From Rhyacichthys aspro (taxonomy: Eukaryota; Chordata; Actinopteri; Gobiiformes; Rhyacichthyidae): 64,000 bases of DNA. A program made the position numbers and the translations under genes. Shown here one piece after another: positions 11,621-25,419 of this stretch; within the stretch, counting starts at the first letter, position 1, and each line of letters opens with the position of its first letter. The stretch covers positions 17,089,307 through 17,153,306 of the forward strand of contig CM072151.1 of assembly GCA_036850595.1 (NCBI GenBank), written 5' to 3'. A model generated the notes under the pieces. It saw nothing but the letters and a program-made list of their open reading frames with translations. It had not been told where the DNA came from and ran no database searches.

Positions 11621-14061
11621 CAAAAAATAGCACTGAACAATACAGTACAGTAAAGAAAAATGTGTTTATTGCTTTTTATATGCTTACACTGCTGGTCATG
11701 TTTTATTAAATAATCAGCAGAAAAAACAGACAATCATATGGTTTAGTGAGTCACAACAGAAAAGCAACAGAAATCAATTTTATTTGGTGTTTTATATGTT
11801 TGGAAATGCAATATAACAATGTCTCTGGCACAGTATAAAATATTACAAACAGTCCCGTTAACATCACTTTTGACTCCTGTAAATAAGATACAATTGATGG
11901 CGTTCATTGCTTTGATCAGTCCAGTTTAAGAATGAATGTGCATTTGGTTTTTCATTACGCTTCATCATTTCAAAAGATATTGCATTTCAGCGCCATTCTT
12001 CACTTCTATTATTCCCCACTATTTGCATATGCAATCACATTTCACACGCCACAACAATCTACTGATCCTTTACTATCCTGAACACACCTAATGCATGTAA
12101 ATGGGGTTTTGTTGTTGTCACGATCAGATATTGTTATTAATAATTTGCATACCAATTGCCAGAGCAATGCTGCGCTCGTGTTATCGTCTGTTGTCATGTC
12201 TCTTGTATTGTTTATGGCTCCTCTACAGTATTTCTTTGGAAGGGGCCCCAACGTGCATCCACAAATAAGACTTCCAGGTCCTTCCATTCTTGGAGTGCAT
12301 AAATAAAAGTCTCTCCGCCTTCCTGCACCCCCATTCATGTAGAAATACTTATGAGGCTGTCCAGCTGCTGAGACAGGCCACCGCGCTGACATCAGACATT
12401 ACTTAGCCTCTGAGTAACCCTCTGCACCTAGAATGCAACTCATCTTCCAGTAAGAGGACTAAATCACAGCCGGCCATGTAACCTTTTCGTTTTGTTCCTA
12501 ACTTTGATCATGCCTCGGACTCAAACGCCACTTCGGAACATCGGGCGAAAATGGGCAAAGTGTTTACAGCGTAGAACGGAAAATGTGATTTGTTTTATGG
12601 ATGTTCTTGCAATAAAGGCACTCAGAGAACGTTAAAATGCCCAAGAGATTCAGGTGTATTTACCATTTTAGGTCATTTCAATAAAGCGACAGACACCACA
12701 GGACTGTGTATGTTTGGAAAGACCGAGGCCAAAGATCACAGGTAAACGAAATGCACATGGCAGTTGGTAATATAGACGTGTTGTGAATTCTGTACATATA
12801 TTTAAATGGGCTCAAAGGATGTGTCCAATAGAAATGGTTTTCAACACATGATGGATGTTGAGTTGTGGTAACGGCCATTAGCGCAAAGTCTTATTTATTA
12901 CACGCTTTAAATTCAAACCTTTCCATTGCTGCATTTACTCTGAGCCCACAGGGTTCAAACCCATATCTCAGCTGACTGTACGTCTTATGCACATACATCC
13001 AGCATCTGGCAACAAGATGCCTGTAGAATCACCAAATTGCTCAGAGTGAAATTTAGTGACACAGATAAGAGCTCAGGCCCGGCCAGTGCTGTTTGATTGT
13101 GTAATGGAGAACAGACTTTTGTGCGGCTTTCTTTCTTTTCACATTTTCAATTTTTTTTTACTCTCATATCCCCCCAGCTCTGGCCTGCAGTGTGCCATTC
13201 TCACCTATTCTCAAGTGAAATTATCTTTGGCCCTGGCTTTGGACGTATTTCCTGGTTCTGCGCTGAATTATGGTTGGCACATCAACCTTGGCGAACTGTA
13301 TTAAGGCTGCCAGGATTTTTATGGCTGGATATGTTCACAATACCTCTTTTCAGGTTTTTGAAAATGTCTGGACTGGAGCTTATTCTTCAAAAAAAAAAAC
13401 CTCTTTTGTCGACTTCTTTTTGCCCGTGCTGTAAGTGCCACAAAACACACAGACTCTTTTTGTTGACCTTGGAAACTGTGTTTTCCCTTTAACAGTCACA
13501 CTATCAGATGTGTATTTTTGCTGACAGCTTAACTTACTGGAAAGAGGTTTTTATTGTTACAAATGTCCCAGATTCATTTTCTTGCTTGAAACCTTTTGGA
13601 CGTCTATTTTGTTTGTCCGCGCAGATAAATAGTGTTGTTTTTACATCTGTTTAATGCTATGACACCATATTGTGATTAGCATTCTGCCACTTTTTACACC
13701 ATTTTTTTATGATGGCTGTCTTTTCTTGCCTCATGGCCCCAACTAAAGAAAACACAGGCCATGTAGTCCAACAGGAAATACTCCCACATCTGGTGCTGGT
13801 TCAGAACATCAACACGAAGAAGTGGGCTTTATGGTGGAGCTAAACGTGTGCCCCTCTCGTACCTCCAGGCCACCCTTCGCAACCCCCTCGGCCCTTTTCC
13901 AGCATTATGCCGCTCTTCCTGTGTCTGTGTGAATCTCCGTATCTGGCGTCTCTGTAAATAACCAGAGAGAAGCTATGATTTACACTCATTAGTCATACTC
14001 AACGGCCACTCTCAGGAGCTGTTATCTGCGCTGGTTCACTTCGGCTGCATGCAGATGAACC

Positions 14062-14086
14062 GACACACACACACACACACACACAC
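14062..14086. repeat. AC dinucleotide microsatellite
   Basis: Uninterrupted (AC)n of about 12 units, likely polymorphic. Confidence 0.95.
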
Positions 14087-14562
14087 TAAGCTTGCCCAAC
14101 TTTGTCACATAACGCCATTTGTGTAAACATTTCACGACAAACACTGACACCTGAAGCTGCCAGAGTGAGATTATTATACAATGTCTGCACCGGCCATTTG
14201 CGTTCTCACAGCCTGTAGAGTTATTGCTCATTAAGATAATATTATGCTCCGCTTTGGTATCAGTCATTCCCCTCTGCCCTCAGCTGCGTGTATGATAGTT
14301 ATTAAAAAGGCTGTTATGCTTGGGAAAAGTTGTCTATTTATTCTGCTCCACACTTCACTCTTCCCCATCAGAGTAAATAACTATGTGTGCATGTTAAAAC
14401 ATCATTATTTGCTTGGAAAAGCCAGCACACAAAGAACCATCATCAGCCAAGAGAACACAGTTATGGATTGTGTATACATTTTGTCGAGCAATATTGATAA
14501 ATGAATTTGTGCTGGGTTCAAGTTTCAGCCCCCGTGTCTTCCTCTCTCCCCTCTGTTTTCAG

Positions 14563-14738
14563 GCCGGGTGACCCCAGAGCAGTTGTGTTCCTACGCGCAG
14601 CAGTTTCGGAGCAGTCGGGGGGCGCTAGAGAGTCACTGCGGGGTGCTGCAGCTGGGACTGGCAACGGCCCAAGCGCTCCGACACGCCAGCTTGCCCCGCT
14701 GGGATGCATGCTTGGCCTTCGAGAGGCTGCTGCTGCAG
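14563..14738 (+). CDS. scfd2: scfd2 internal exon (second of three visible)
   Basis: This exon of 176 bases carries two bases that finish the split glycine codon, then 58 full codons, ending in phase 0. The product continues the SM-like protein: VTPEQLCSYAQQF, then CGVLQLGLATAQALRH, then WDACLAFERLLLQ. From memory, human SCFD2 has GRVTPGQL, GLLQLGLATAQ and FLAFERLLLQ at the same place, so the assignment is strong. The acceptor is CTCTGTTTTCAG at 14551-14562. The donor is CAG followed by GTTTGA, usable but weaker than the GTAAG donors of the other two exons. There are no in-frame stops. GC content is clearly higher than in the flanking introns, as expected for a conserved exon. The next exon is 29.4 kb downstream. 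Confidence 0.94.
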
Positions 14739-17700
14739 GTTTGAGCTCATCTTACACAAACCTATTATCCATATGTGTGACAGTCGATGAAAGGCCAGAG
14801 AGCGGGTTTCAGCCTGGGATATCCACCGGTTTAAAACTGAAACTGGCTGTGACAGATTGATTGACTACTGTTTTTAACCAAAGCACACATTTGAAAGGAC
14901 CACATGTCATTTTTTGTGTGTTTTTAGACCTCAATATGCCACGTTCATAGCTTAACTGGACAGCTGCCGTTCTTGAAGCATACATATGACGTAAAACATT
15001 TATTGATTTGCTGCGCTGCACTCAATCTCACATTTTTATACTCTTATATCCAGTCTCTGTCAGGCTTGTGCCCCATTTATGCTCCATGAGTGACATGGCA
15101 AAAAAGCACCCTAGCAATCTCTAAAAATGAGGAGCAGCTTCTAGTACGGCATAGTAGGTCACACAAGCTCTGTTCAAAATCAGGGCAAAAATCATAAACA
15201 AAGTAGAAAAAACACTAAAAAGTAGATGGCTAATTTGCAAAATGAATATAGTGTATTAAACTGACCCTGCCCTTGTTTTTGCACTTATATTGCCATGCAT
15301 GCACCAAATATGCCATTGATTTCCCTTCAGCTGTCCCATACATACTCTAGTGGTATCAGTTCGTCTCACCAAGTTACATTTGGGGATAAAGACTGAAGTG
15401 GTCATACTGATGTGCACCTTTAAGGACAAAGTGAGACATAAGAACTAAAGAAATGTTCTGCAAAACATTAAGGGCGTGCATAAAATGGGCTTGTTGCTCT
15501 GCTACAATATGTAACTTTTAACTCAGATTAGCTATTTGTATAGTATGACAAGGGTCAGGTCAAATTAAAATTGCAAGCAGTGATAATGGGCTCCGTCACA
15601 CCCATTGCAACCACAGAATTAGTGACTTCCTGTTTGTCATAAACTCTGACAGACTTAGTTGTACGGCTGGATCTGAGGAATATATGTAATAAGTTTGGCA
15701 AATATTAGTAAAACCTGCTGGCAGCTCTACATTTTTGAAATTTCAAAAGGGTACCACTGCTCAGTCAAATAGACACTTAAATAATTTACGATGTATTTAC
15801 TTAATAATCCATCTTATCTTTCATCTTCACTGCTGTAGTGTAGTGCAGTTGGTTAGTTTGTCTTAAAGCCATGTTGCATAAATGTATACCTCTACAGACG
15901 GTGAACTATGGCGTTGCTTAGTTAGACAAAGCTCAAAATATGTTTCTGCATTTGTTTATAATAGGATACTCCAATCTGTCTATGTTAATCTGATCTATAA
16001 TGCTAAAAATACTGAAATATAGTCCTGTGTCAAATAATCCAGCAACACATAAGGTATTTTTGACACTTGCAATTATTGTGGGCGAAACATCGTCTTCTCC
16101 ATCAATAACATCCGCAATCCAAAAATTCCATTCAGTTTTCATCAATGCTCAAAATTATTTATGTTGTGCTGCGTTTCCTTTGAAAGAGGTGCTAAAGTGA
16201 GTATGTAAAATAACCTGTCTCATTAGCTTCTATGCTGCTTTTGTTGTTTAGAGCTTGTGCTACAGGTTCTAGTGGGGGTAATAACATTGGCAGAGCAAGG
16301 CGTGTTCATGATGCATGAAAGGGAAAAAAACATGTCTGTTGGCATGTGTACTGGCTCTGGGAAAGGAGTCAATAACCAATTGTTAGCGGGTTTACTTACA
16401 ATTTAAAAACCCACATATGCAGAGTATATAAACTATAGGAGCAGCATGTTAACACTAACAGCCGCTTGGTTTTAATCACTATGTGGCAATGGATTCCTGA
16501 AGTATTTCACACTGACTTTATTTAGTGAGAAAGCTACATATTGAGGTAATTTGTGATTAAACGGGTAATTATTCTTTCACATCTTCGCCTTCGGTAAACA
16601 TTTTATAACCAGAGCTCAGCAGGTAAGTGGGTGCTTGTGGTTCGCTACGTTGCCAATGGCCAGAATGTTGTGTTAAACTGACACAGACAGGAAAAAACGC
16701 AGATTCCACTCCTTCATAAACAAGGTCAGTTGTGTTCGAAAGAAAAACATTTGGATCCAGTAAACACGGCAGAAAAAAACGGCACATTTCCATCATGTTG
16801 TTTAGAAGCTTTGGGGTTTGGCGGAGGTCTGCTTTACGGGGGCGGACAGAGGCAAATGTACACGTGTGTCAGACTGTGGTGGGGTCAGAGGGCATGTCTA
16901 ATGGACTGAGAGACAGAAGAGATGAGTGGGAGATAATGAGTATAGATCACAACCGAGACAAGTTATATTTTAATAGTCTACCGCGGCCGTCTCACAAAGC
17001 ATTCAACATGTACCGTTAGATTACTTTAATACTGAAACCAAATCCTCCCGTTGCTATTTTAAGCATCCATTTCTATTAATGAAGCTGTAAAACAAGCAGT
17101 AGGACAGCCGAGTATTTAAAACTTATTAAACGAAATGATGGAAAAAAAAGACAAGCTTACAGTGATGCCTCCTGCCAAATTGGAATTTAAAAACAACCTC
17201 ATAAACCTTGTTTCTGGGGCAGACGCTGCTTTATTAAATAAAAGAAGACTTTAGGGCTTATTGTCCCTGTATCTGTTTACTTCAAGACTCCTCTCTGATC
17301 CCTCCCCTCTGTGTTGTCTCCAGTCTGATTTTCACTCAGTGGTGGGAGACAGGTTGGATTGGTGCGACATGTTTTTAGTACATGTAGACCCTGAAGAGGC
17401 TTGCAACTTCACTCTGATGTTTACTGCTGAACAAACAATAGAAAAAGAATATTGTTTCTATGTTATTCCTTCCTTTCTGCAGGAGTTTCCAACCTTTTTG
17501 GAATTCACTGGTCATGTTTAATGCAATATAGACTAAATGCTTTTGTTTGTAATTCACAAACAAGACCTGTTTGATGCTTACATTGTGCAAGGGTTTGATT
17601 TTTGTGAGTTACCTTCTGATAGTGGCAGGTAATTCATCCGATCACATCAGCTCTTCATCTAAAGTACCTGCCTTTTGCAAATGCTCTCTGTGGAAGCCCT

Positions 17701-19189
17701 CCCAGATTGTTTAGAACATCAGGTTCGTAACATGACAACACTATTTAGAAGAAAAGAAACAGCTGCTGAGAAAGGCTGGCTTTGTTTTCCAAAAAACAAA
17801 AGTACAACATTTAGCATTCTTTGTTTTTGGAATTTGACAAGAACAAAAAAGTCTTCATCTGAGAAACTATTAACATTGTGTTTTTTTTTCCTCTTGATTC
17901 TCTTTTTTGCCCAAGTAAGGGCAACTATCGACAGACTGCAGTTTCTTCACCTTTTGCTATATGTATCACGTTGATGAAACCAAAACTACGGGGTTACCAA
18001 AGCTGGGACACTTTGTGCAAAATGACCTGATCCTGATACTTAAAGCAATGCTTATTTAGTTGTTTCATAAAGAGTAGTCTTCTCAAGGTTTTGTGTTCCG
18101 TAACAGTATATTGTTGTTGTTGTTTTGACCACCAGTATCGTGTATAGCAATTGGCCTAAATTCAAATTGACATTCTTTATAAATCACATCTCACAATGAT
18201 GCCTTAAGCGCGATGTACGAGTTAGTGTTTGCAATCAAAACGGGCCTGAGTTTTATTGAGGTATTAAGGGAAATGAGTTGCGTGTCCTCTGTGCCCCCTG
18301 TGTTTATTTAATTTCCATGTGAGCTTTTTTGCTTTGGCTCAACGTGGACAGAGCAAAGTTAATTACATTACAAAATGGCGGGATGAAACGCCTTTAGGCT
18401 CTGGCTGGCGGTCGGGACGTGTTTGCTCAGGCTGAGTGTGTGAGGGCTGCTGTGGGTACGGCTTTAGAGTTGGTGCCTTGATGGACACTGGGAGTTCATT
18501 CAGACCAAAAGCCCTGCACTGACCAGGGTCTGGGTGTGGGCAGCAGGAGAGTCGCGGGGCAATTAAGTTCAAGGCCTGGCTCTTGGCTTTTTCCAACCTC
18601 TGTACTTTGTATGTGGATGCTATGTTCTTTTGAAGGCTTTACATTCCTCTTTTACCATATATAAAGACCATGGCCCATGTATGACAGTTAGTCCTCTTAT
18701 AATGATGCTATTTGAGAAATATTTATCTTCGCAAACATTTTACTCATAAAGTAAACCTAGTGACAGGTCTAGATTTCCAAGTATGAATTAACCTAATTGG
18801 GAGGCAGAGTCAAATTCAGCTGAATAATTTCATAATTTTATGCTCTCAGACGATGTCATTAGCATCAAGATTTATTTGAGCTGCTTGTTTGTACAAGATT
18901 TAAACATCAACAACTGAACAAAGATCAGTGATTGCATTCAGTTAATGCCATGTTATTTGCCATTATGCTGATGAATATATCGATGTAGAGCCAATGAAAG
19001 AGGTTATATAAAGTTTTGACATTCAAAAATGAACTGCAGGGTCCCATACATGCAGACCGAGGCTATAGGAGACCTTGAGGCTTTAGTAGGCCTATCAGTT
19101 GTTGTTTAAATTCGGCTTTTTGTTTATGTGTATTATGGTATTATTCTTTCAACAAAACTCCCACTGTCAATATTAATCGAGAGAGCCTT

Positions 19190-19575
19190 ACTTACCACTA
19201 ACTCACTCACTCTGTTTGATTCACCAACAACCAAACTGTTTTAATCACTGAAGAACAATCAGTCACTCTGTTCCATTTGCCCAGAACCAAACTATTTTAT
19301 TCTCTGAACAAGAATGGCTCACTCTCTGTAAACTAAACACAAATTCACTCGCTCTGTTTTATTCACCACGAGCCAAACTGTTTTAATCACTCGACACAAA
19401 TTCTCCCGCTCTGTTTTATTCATTGAACACTAATGTACTCAACCTGTTTTATTCAGCGACACCCAAACTGTTTCAATCATTGAAGAAGAATCAGTGTATT
19501 TATTATTTTATTCCCTGAACAAGAATGGTTCACTCTGTTTTATTCACTAAACCCAAACTGTTTTATAACCTGACT
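19190..19575. repeat. Diverged minisatellite
   Basis: About 385 bases of imperfect tandem units. Two half-units of about 28-30 bases alternate, with cores CACTCTGTTTTATTCAC and AACTGTTTTAATCACTGA, separated by variants of AACAAGAATGG. Units differ by many substitutions and small indels, so this is an old array. Confidence 0.8.
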
Positions 19576-19612
19576 CCGCCAGATTGAACTGCTCCACACA
19601 ACATAGTCTGTA

Positions 19613-19801
19613 TCACAATACCATCTGGGAAGGCTCCCGTTGAAAACGTTTGCCAAAGGGATGTGCCTTCTGTGGAAAACTTGACGACGAGTTTATATGA
19701 TGTGCCACTCTTTGCTCTTCTTTTAAAGAAGAAATACTCTCTACTTCTGATAAAATGGATTCGATAGCAGCATCAACGCTAATGTCTTCCGGCGTTGCCA
19801 T
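19613..19801 (-). pseudogene. Possible mobile-element ORF relic
   Basis: A 62-residue minus-strand frame starts MATPEDISVDAAIESILSE and includes SSLKEEQRVA. The opening and the LKEEQ word recall the N-terminal Q-motif area of RecQ-like helicase ORFs spread by transposable elements in fish. What follows does not contain a clear Walker A motif: only PFGKRF occurs where a TGFGKS-type motif might be expected. If it is such a relic it is truncated and dead. It could equally be a chance frame, so the identification is weak. It lies directly against the minisatellite. Confidence 0.25.
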
Positions 19802-22800
19802 GTTGATAACAAAGAGGAGAAGAGGGCGCTTGTTGCTTTTGTCAAATTAAAAACCTGCCTCTTCCTGTTCGTCCTGCCACATCATTGGTCACAAGAATCT
19901 GGTGAAATTCATTCATTGTTTTTCATTCCACACAAGCCAAATAGTTTTTGTTTTTTGTTCACTAAATGCAGATTTACTCACATTGACTGATTTTTTTTTA
20001 CTAATTAAACAAGTAATCAGTCAAGTGCCATACTATTTTGTTCACAGAATGGCAAATAAAATAGAAAGCACAGTTAATGAACTAGCACTAACACAAAAGC
20101 AAGTACCATCAAAACAGCCATCTGTAGTTATAGTATGTTGTTGTACTGCTTCTATTATAAACCAAGTCATTTAGAATGTTTTAATTGTTTATAGCGGCAG
20201 AGGCAGACTGAACACTACAGCACATTATCACACCTTTATGGATAATATAACTATAGCCTGCAAGGACAGAACAGCGCTTTGTAGTCCTCTGTCTATAGTA
20301 TATAATCTGTTTTTCTGCTTTCAAGAAATGCTGTCTAAAACCAGGACTCACCATTGACTTTTGCAGTATTAGTATGTGAGTGCCAGACATCTCTTTGGCT
20401 GGTATTGCCACCCTGTCTGAGCCTACACCAGACCTCCAGCTGTGTATCGTGGGTGTCTGGTGTGTTTTTCGGTTTGGGTCTGAATGGGTCAGATTGAGCG
20501 GCCTTGGTCCAAATCCAACCCAAAATTTGCAGAATGTCACTTGGTGCATTCACTGCTGGACGGAGGCAAAACTCAACAGACTCTTTCACCTCTTCCCAGA
20601 ACTTTCACATGGCCTCTGTACTACCTTCCCAGATCCACTACCTCACCAAAATAAACAGAGTAGTGAGCGAAGTGTAATGAGGCTACGGTTTAATGGCAAA
20701 CTTTTTAATTGTGTGTGCTGGCAGCTACTGTTGATCAGTCTGTCACATCGGTGGAGGCGCTTGTGATGACAGCGAAGTATTACCGAGGAGCTAACCCTCT
20801 CACCCCGGCCCGTTGCTTCACTCCGCTGGGATTACCAGGGCATGCTTCTGCAAACATTCAAGCTTTGCCTTATTACTAGTCATAGCAGCTGCAGAGCTCA
20901 GGCTGTGTGTCCCTTTCTCCCATGAGTCACCCAAATCGTCTGTCTAGTCCTTCTCCCGACGTCTCTGCTCCTTTTTTGCCCTTTGCATGAAATACTCAAT
21001 GCTATTATAAAGCCAACACAGAGCAGTGAACCCAAGCTTCAAACCCAATCCCCTCTGACATTTGAAAAAGTGCTGCAACAAACTAAAAGTGATCTGACAA
21101 TATCTAAAAATAACTCCACAATTCCAAGCTAAAAAATAAAAGCATTATCATTAAAACCTACAGATAAAAGATGTCAACAATATGACTCCAGCTCCACATA
21201 TTTAGTGGGCTAAATGTAATTTATTATGCATATACGGTAATGTGGGAAAGGTTTTGGCAGTTGTGAAGATATGTTGTAAAGTATGAATTCTGTCAACAAT
21301 ATGAAATTTAATGTATTATTTTTATGAATTTATGAAATGGAAAAGTGAGTGAAGAGACAAAAACTTTCATTTTTAGAGTGATCCCAGGTACAAGTAGTCC
21401 TCCTGACGTGATTGTGAAACCTGCTGGTTAAACCTAAGTTCCTTCTGAGATTTTATGGTCCGGTTTAGTCCAGTTTGGCCTGGTTTTGTCTCAGATTCTC
21501 CAAGTGACAAAAATTCTCAAATTTCTCAGATTCTCAAAAACTGAGACAGTGTAGCTGCTAGAACTGTTGCTGTTTTGATTTGATTTAGAATTGTCTTCTG
21601 TTTTTTACATACTTTATAGATATACTTTATAGTTTGCTTTTCTTTTTATATCCACACCTGCCTAAAACTTTTGCACAGTACTGTATTTTAAATTTAAGAA
21701 CTGAAACTTGGCCAAACTAATACTACTAATTATAATCACATTGTGCTCTAATTTTTGGTTTAATATCATTGAATTTTAAGAACTTAAGAAAAATAGATAT
21801 CCCTGAAGAAGACATGCACAGTTAAAGGCAAAACTCCATAGAGGCTAAAGATGCACACAGATAGTAATATATAAATGTGTTCCTTTTCTGTTTGTCTCTA
21901 ACTTAATCAGCTTTTTTTGTTATTTATTGAGGAGAAACTGTCTTTTTCTGTACTGTAATGGGACAGTTACTTTTTGTATCCTTTTTGACCTCATCCCGTT
22001 ACTCCCCGAGCCGTGTTTTCCGTCAGTTTGTTAGTGTCCTCACGTTGAAGCCTGGTGACCCTCAAACACCATTAACCCCTGGTACAGTGTCAAACCTATG
22101 ACCTTTCACCTCTCTGGACACACTCAAACCCGCTTGTCTGCACTATGTCAGCAGCCTGTCTCGGAGCCGTCGTTTTTTTCTAAAGTCGTACAACGCGACA
22201 AAACCAATAACCTCTATATTCAGCATGTGTTTGTATCTTTACCATCTGGATTTGATCATTTCTTCTCGACGACAAAAGGCAAAAATGTCCATATTGGTCC
22301 CTCGAGTAACTTTCATCTTATCTGAGCCGCATGCCACAGACAGACAGGGGGCTTTAAGCCTGTAATTGGCCTTTCCCCGGGGTATGGAGCCTGTCCCCAC
22401 AGACCAGACATTCCCTCTGCCGGTCCATCTCTGCTGCCCCCCACTGCTGAGCTTTACTGAACATTGTAACAAAGAGGTGCGAATAACTCGGGGGCACGGC
22501 CTTCAGATGTCCGGCACTGACCTCCTACAGTTCCCCGCTGTTTAATAGCTTCACATCTGGACTGACCTGGACTGACCGTCTCCCATCTTCTCTGATGGAT
22601 CTACTCAGTGTCCAGTCGACAGCAGCAGCACAGATTTGTTCTGAGAGAATATTTTGAATTCGTTTCTGGACGGCCTGTTACCTCCGACCTGCACATTTTC
22701 TTTTTTTGAACTGCTTTTTATCCCACTTCTGTGTAAATATTTTAAGCCTTTATCTTAGTCTACATGTATATATTCTTGCAACGTACAATGACATTTTCTT

Positions 22801-24771
22801 GTACCAATATTGATAAAAGTATACTACGAGTTATCCAGAAAACCTCCAAAAAGGTATTGTAAATTTTACATGTCGCCTACATTTGATTTGGATCAAAGAG
22901 AGTTGACATATCGATATCATAAACTTGAGCTCAGCAGACCAGACACTATTTTGAAACATTCCAACTTATCTAAAAGTCAAACACAAAGCAAAGCTGGATG
23001 AGGGCTTGTGTTATCAAAAGAGTGGGTTATTTACCCCTGTCTTCCTTCCTGTGTTTAGCTAAAGAGGGCTACATCAGGGGAGGTGCAGCAGTGATGGAGC
23101 TGACTCCCAGGAAGAAGCAGGAATAGCCCCACGCCACTTCTCTTCCTCTCCCTGCCCCCCTCTGAGCGCCGGTACCCCGAACCGGCTGTGTTTACATTGT
23201 TCTGCACTGCTCAGGCCTAATGTACTGTCTGTTTAATAGGCTCAGAGAGGCCTGTTTATAGAGAGGGCCCTTTTTAACAGAGGTGACGGGCTGCAGGGCC
23301 AGAGGGCAACACAAACTCATCTCACTTCCTGTTATCATTACCTCTCTTCTGTCAGACATATAGGTGCTTGGCTCGCTCTGCTTTCAGCATTACTTATACC
23401 TAATCGCTCTGACGTCCTGCTGGCTGTGATTGGGCTCAACCTGTCTCCTATGGATAATCGAGGAACACAAGAAGACTCAATCACGCTGCCTCATATTAAA
23501 CTTCACCGCCTCCACTTTTCAGCTCGATAGCAATTTGCATGTGCTGCATTTTAAATGTTCCACTAAGCATCTTTGGACTCAATCTATAACCCAGCCCACT
23601 GAACTGAAACTTAATGGGAAAATTTTGGTCTTAATAGCAGCAGAATTCTTTGAGACATTTCTCTGCTTGTAAAGCTGGAGGAATAAGCTCCTCTCATAAG
23701 GCTTTAATATACTGAGTGTTCCATTTAACTAGAAAGGCCTGTGGTCTTGTGCCATTGTTTTGTATTGAGTCAGTGTTCTGCTCTCTATTGTTTACTCTTT
23801 TCAACTGAAAAGTCAAAGTCCTGCAAGATTTTTTTTTTATGTGGCCTGGTTTTTGTCTGCAAAAATGTGCGTTTTGAGAGCTCTGCAGAAATCGGGCTGG
23901 AAGTTTTTCACAGCCACACTCAAGGGAAGCTCATTTTTCTCACACTTGCTCTGACCAAACCCATTGAATTGTTGATCTTTGTGAGATCCACTCTTGTTTT
24001 TATTTGAACATATGCAGTTGTAGTGAGGATCATTGTCGTACAGTACTGGTGATCATAGGGGGCTATTGGAGCTCCCACAGTGTCCCTGGTGAATCAGGTC
24101 AGTGTGGTCTGCTGAGCTGGCCTCCTGGCGTCAGACTTCATTTGAGCATGCTCCAGCAAGACACCACAGACTGGGAAAATCCCACAATGCACAGCATTCA
24201 CCCTCAGATTGTTGACAAGGACAGCCGTAGAAAAGCTGACCATCAGAAGGTGGAGGGGGCTGCAGGAGATCCAACAATGACCCAGTGTCCTGAACAAAGA
24301 GGGCCAGCAGAGCGCTTCATACCTCAACATCTCTCTGACTGGCACACGACCCTGTACCCCACTTTTGACACCTCACTGCTCCCTGTTTATTTTCCATCAT
24401 TTTTCCCATCATGCTCAGCACCAGAAACTATATCCGGATGTGTTTAGAGCTGTGTTTCTGTGTGACTATGTGTGCATGCATGCATTCATGCATGTGCATC
24501 CTTTAATGTGCTTACTCTGGCAACAATGTTTTAACTTCCTGTTGTCACAAACAGACTCTGTGTTCCTCGTGGAAAAGCCCCACCTCAGGACAGATTAACT
24601 ATCAGCTCATTTGTCACTACCTGCTGAGCACAGGCCTGAGGAGGTCACAGCCCACAGACTGGTCTTTGTGTCTCATCTGAAGTGGACTCTTCAGACACAT
24701 TCCTGACAATCTTCTCCTGATACTGATTGAACACTTCTGTAATGTATTTGATTTAAAATGATTAGTATTGT

Positions 24772-25419
24772 ATGGGACATCAGATAACTCAGTTATTAAT
24801 GACAACAATAAAAGAACTGCATAGTCAGCAGCATCCTGTAGTCAAGGCCCCTGAGCATCTTCAGATGTTGTACTGGGTTATTTATGGCTTGTTGATTTTC
24901 TCACTCACTATTTCTAAGCTAACACTGAGTAGTGTTATTGCCACAGTGAAAAGTGCTGAAGAGAATCATTGTACCCTGCTGCTTGCACATATGCACTACA
25001 TCCTTTGGATTTTCACAGAAATTCAGACCCAAACACTCCACACACGAATCAGACTCCAGCCAGCAATGAGCTGGGCGTTCATTTACAATCTAGGTTATCC
25101 TCTCTTCTCAGAGAACAGTAAAAAAGAGATGAACACTTGTAAATGTCTTCCTAATGTTCCACGTCTCACCTGTATGATGGAAAACAGCTGGAATAATACA
25201 GCGCAGGGCAGACCTACACTTAGCATGTTATTACTGCTGCAGATGGACTCTGCAGTGTCCAGTCTGTGTCTGCTCGCTTCACTGATAATGAACGCTCAGT
25301 CTCATGGGTCAGTGGACAGTGAACTCTCACAGTATGTTTTTGCTGACCTGCCACCACAGACTGGCACTGCCCCCTGCTGCAAAGCACGGGCAAGATGTGC
25401 AGTTTTGGGACAGAGCTGA
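24772..25419 (+). other. Unexplained long open reading frame (215 codons)
   Basis: This is the longest open frame I see in the window. The translation has no recognisable domain. It includes a hydrophobic stretch (YWVIYGLLIFSLTISKL near residue 34) and a cysteine-containing tail. After its TGA at 25417 the same frame stays open to TAA at 25648-25650, leaving one stop in about 293 codons. The 147-codon frame at 24004-24447 is in the same register. The 3' part is GC-rich and shows open frames on the other strand too, which weakens the case. No splice sites or family similarity were established; I regard it as probably non-coding but worth testing. Confidence 0.2.

Larger units (their letters stand above)
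7413..14562 (+). other. scfd2: scfd2 intron (7.15 kb)
   Basis: Phase-1 intron between two scfd2 exons, with GTAAGA at the 5' end and CTCTGTTTTCAG at the 3' end. It contains a diverged simple repeat (7553-7680), a hAT-like end fragment (8515-8585), R1 copy 1 (9665-10056), R2 copies in opposite orientations (10120-10400 and 11279-11620) and an AC microsatellite (14062-14086). Open frames in it are short and show no recognisable domain. Nothing else stands out. Confidence 0.88.

Noticed and set aside
24004..24447. 147-codon open frame
   Set aside because: Contains no recognisable domain, and at this length one is expected by chance in the window. Mentioned only because it is in register with the longer frame at 24772.
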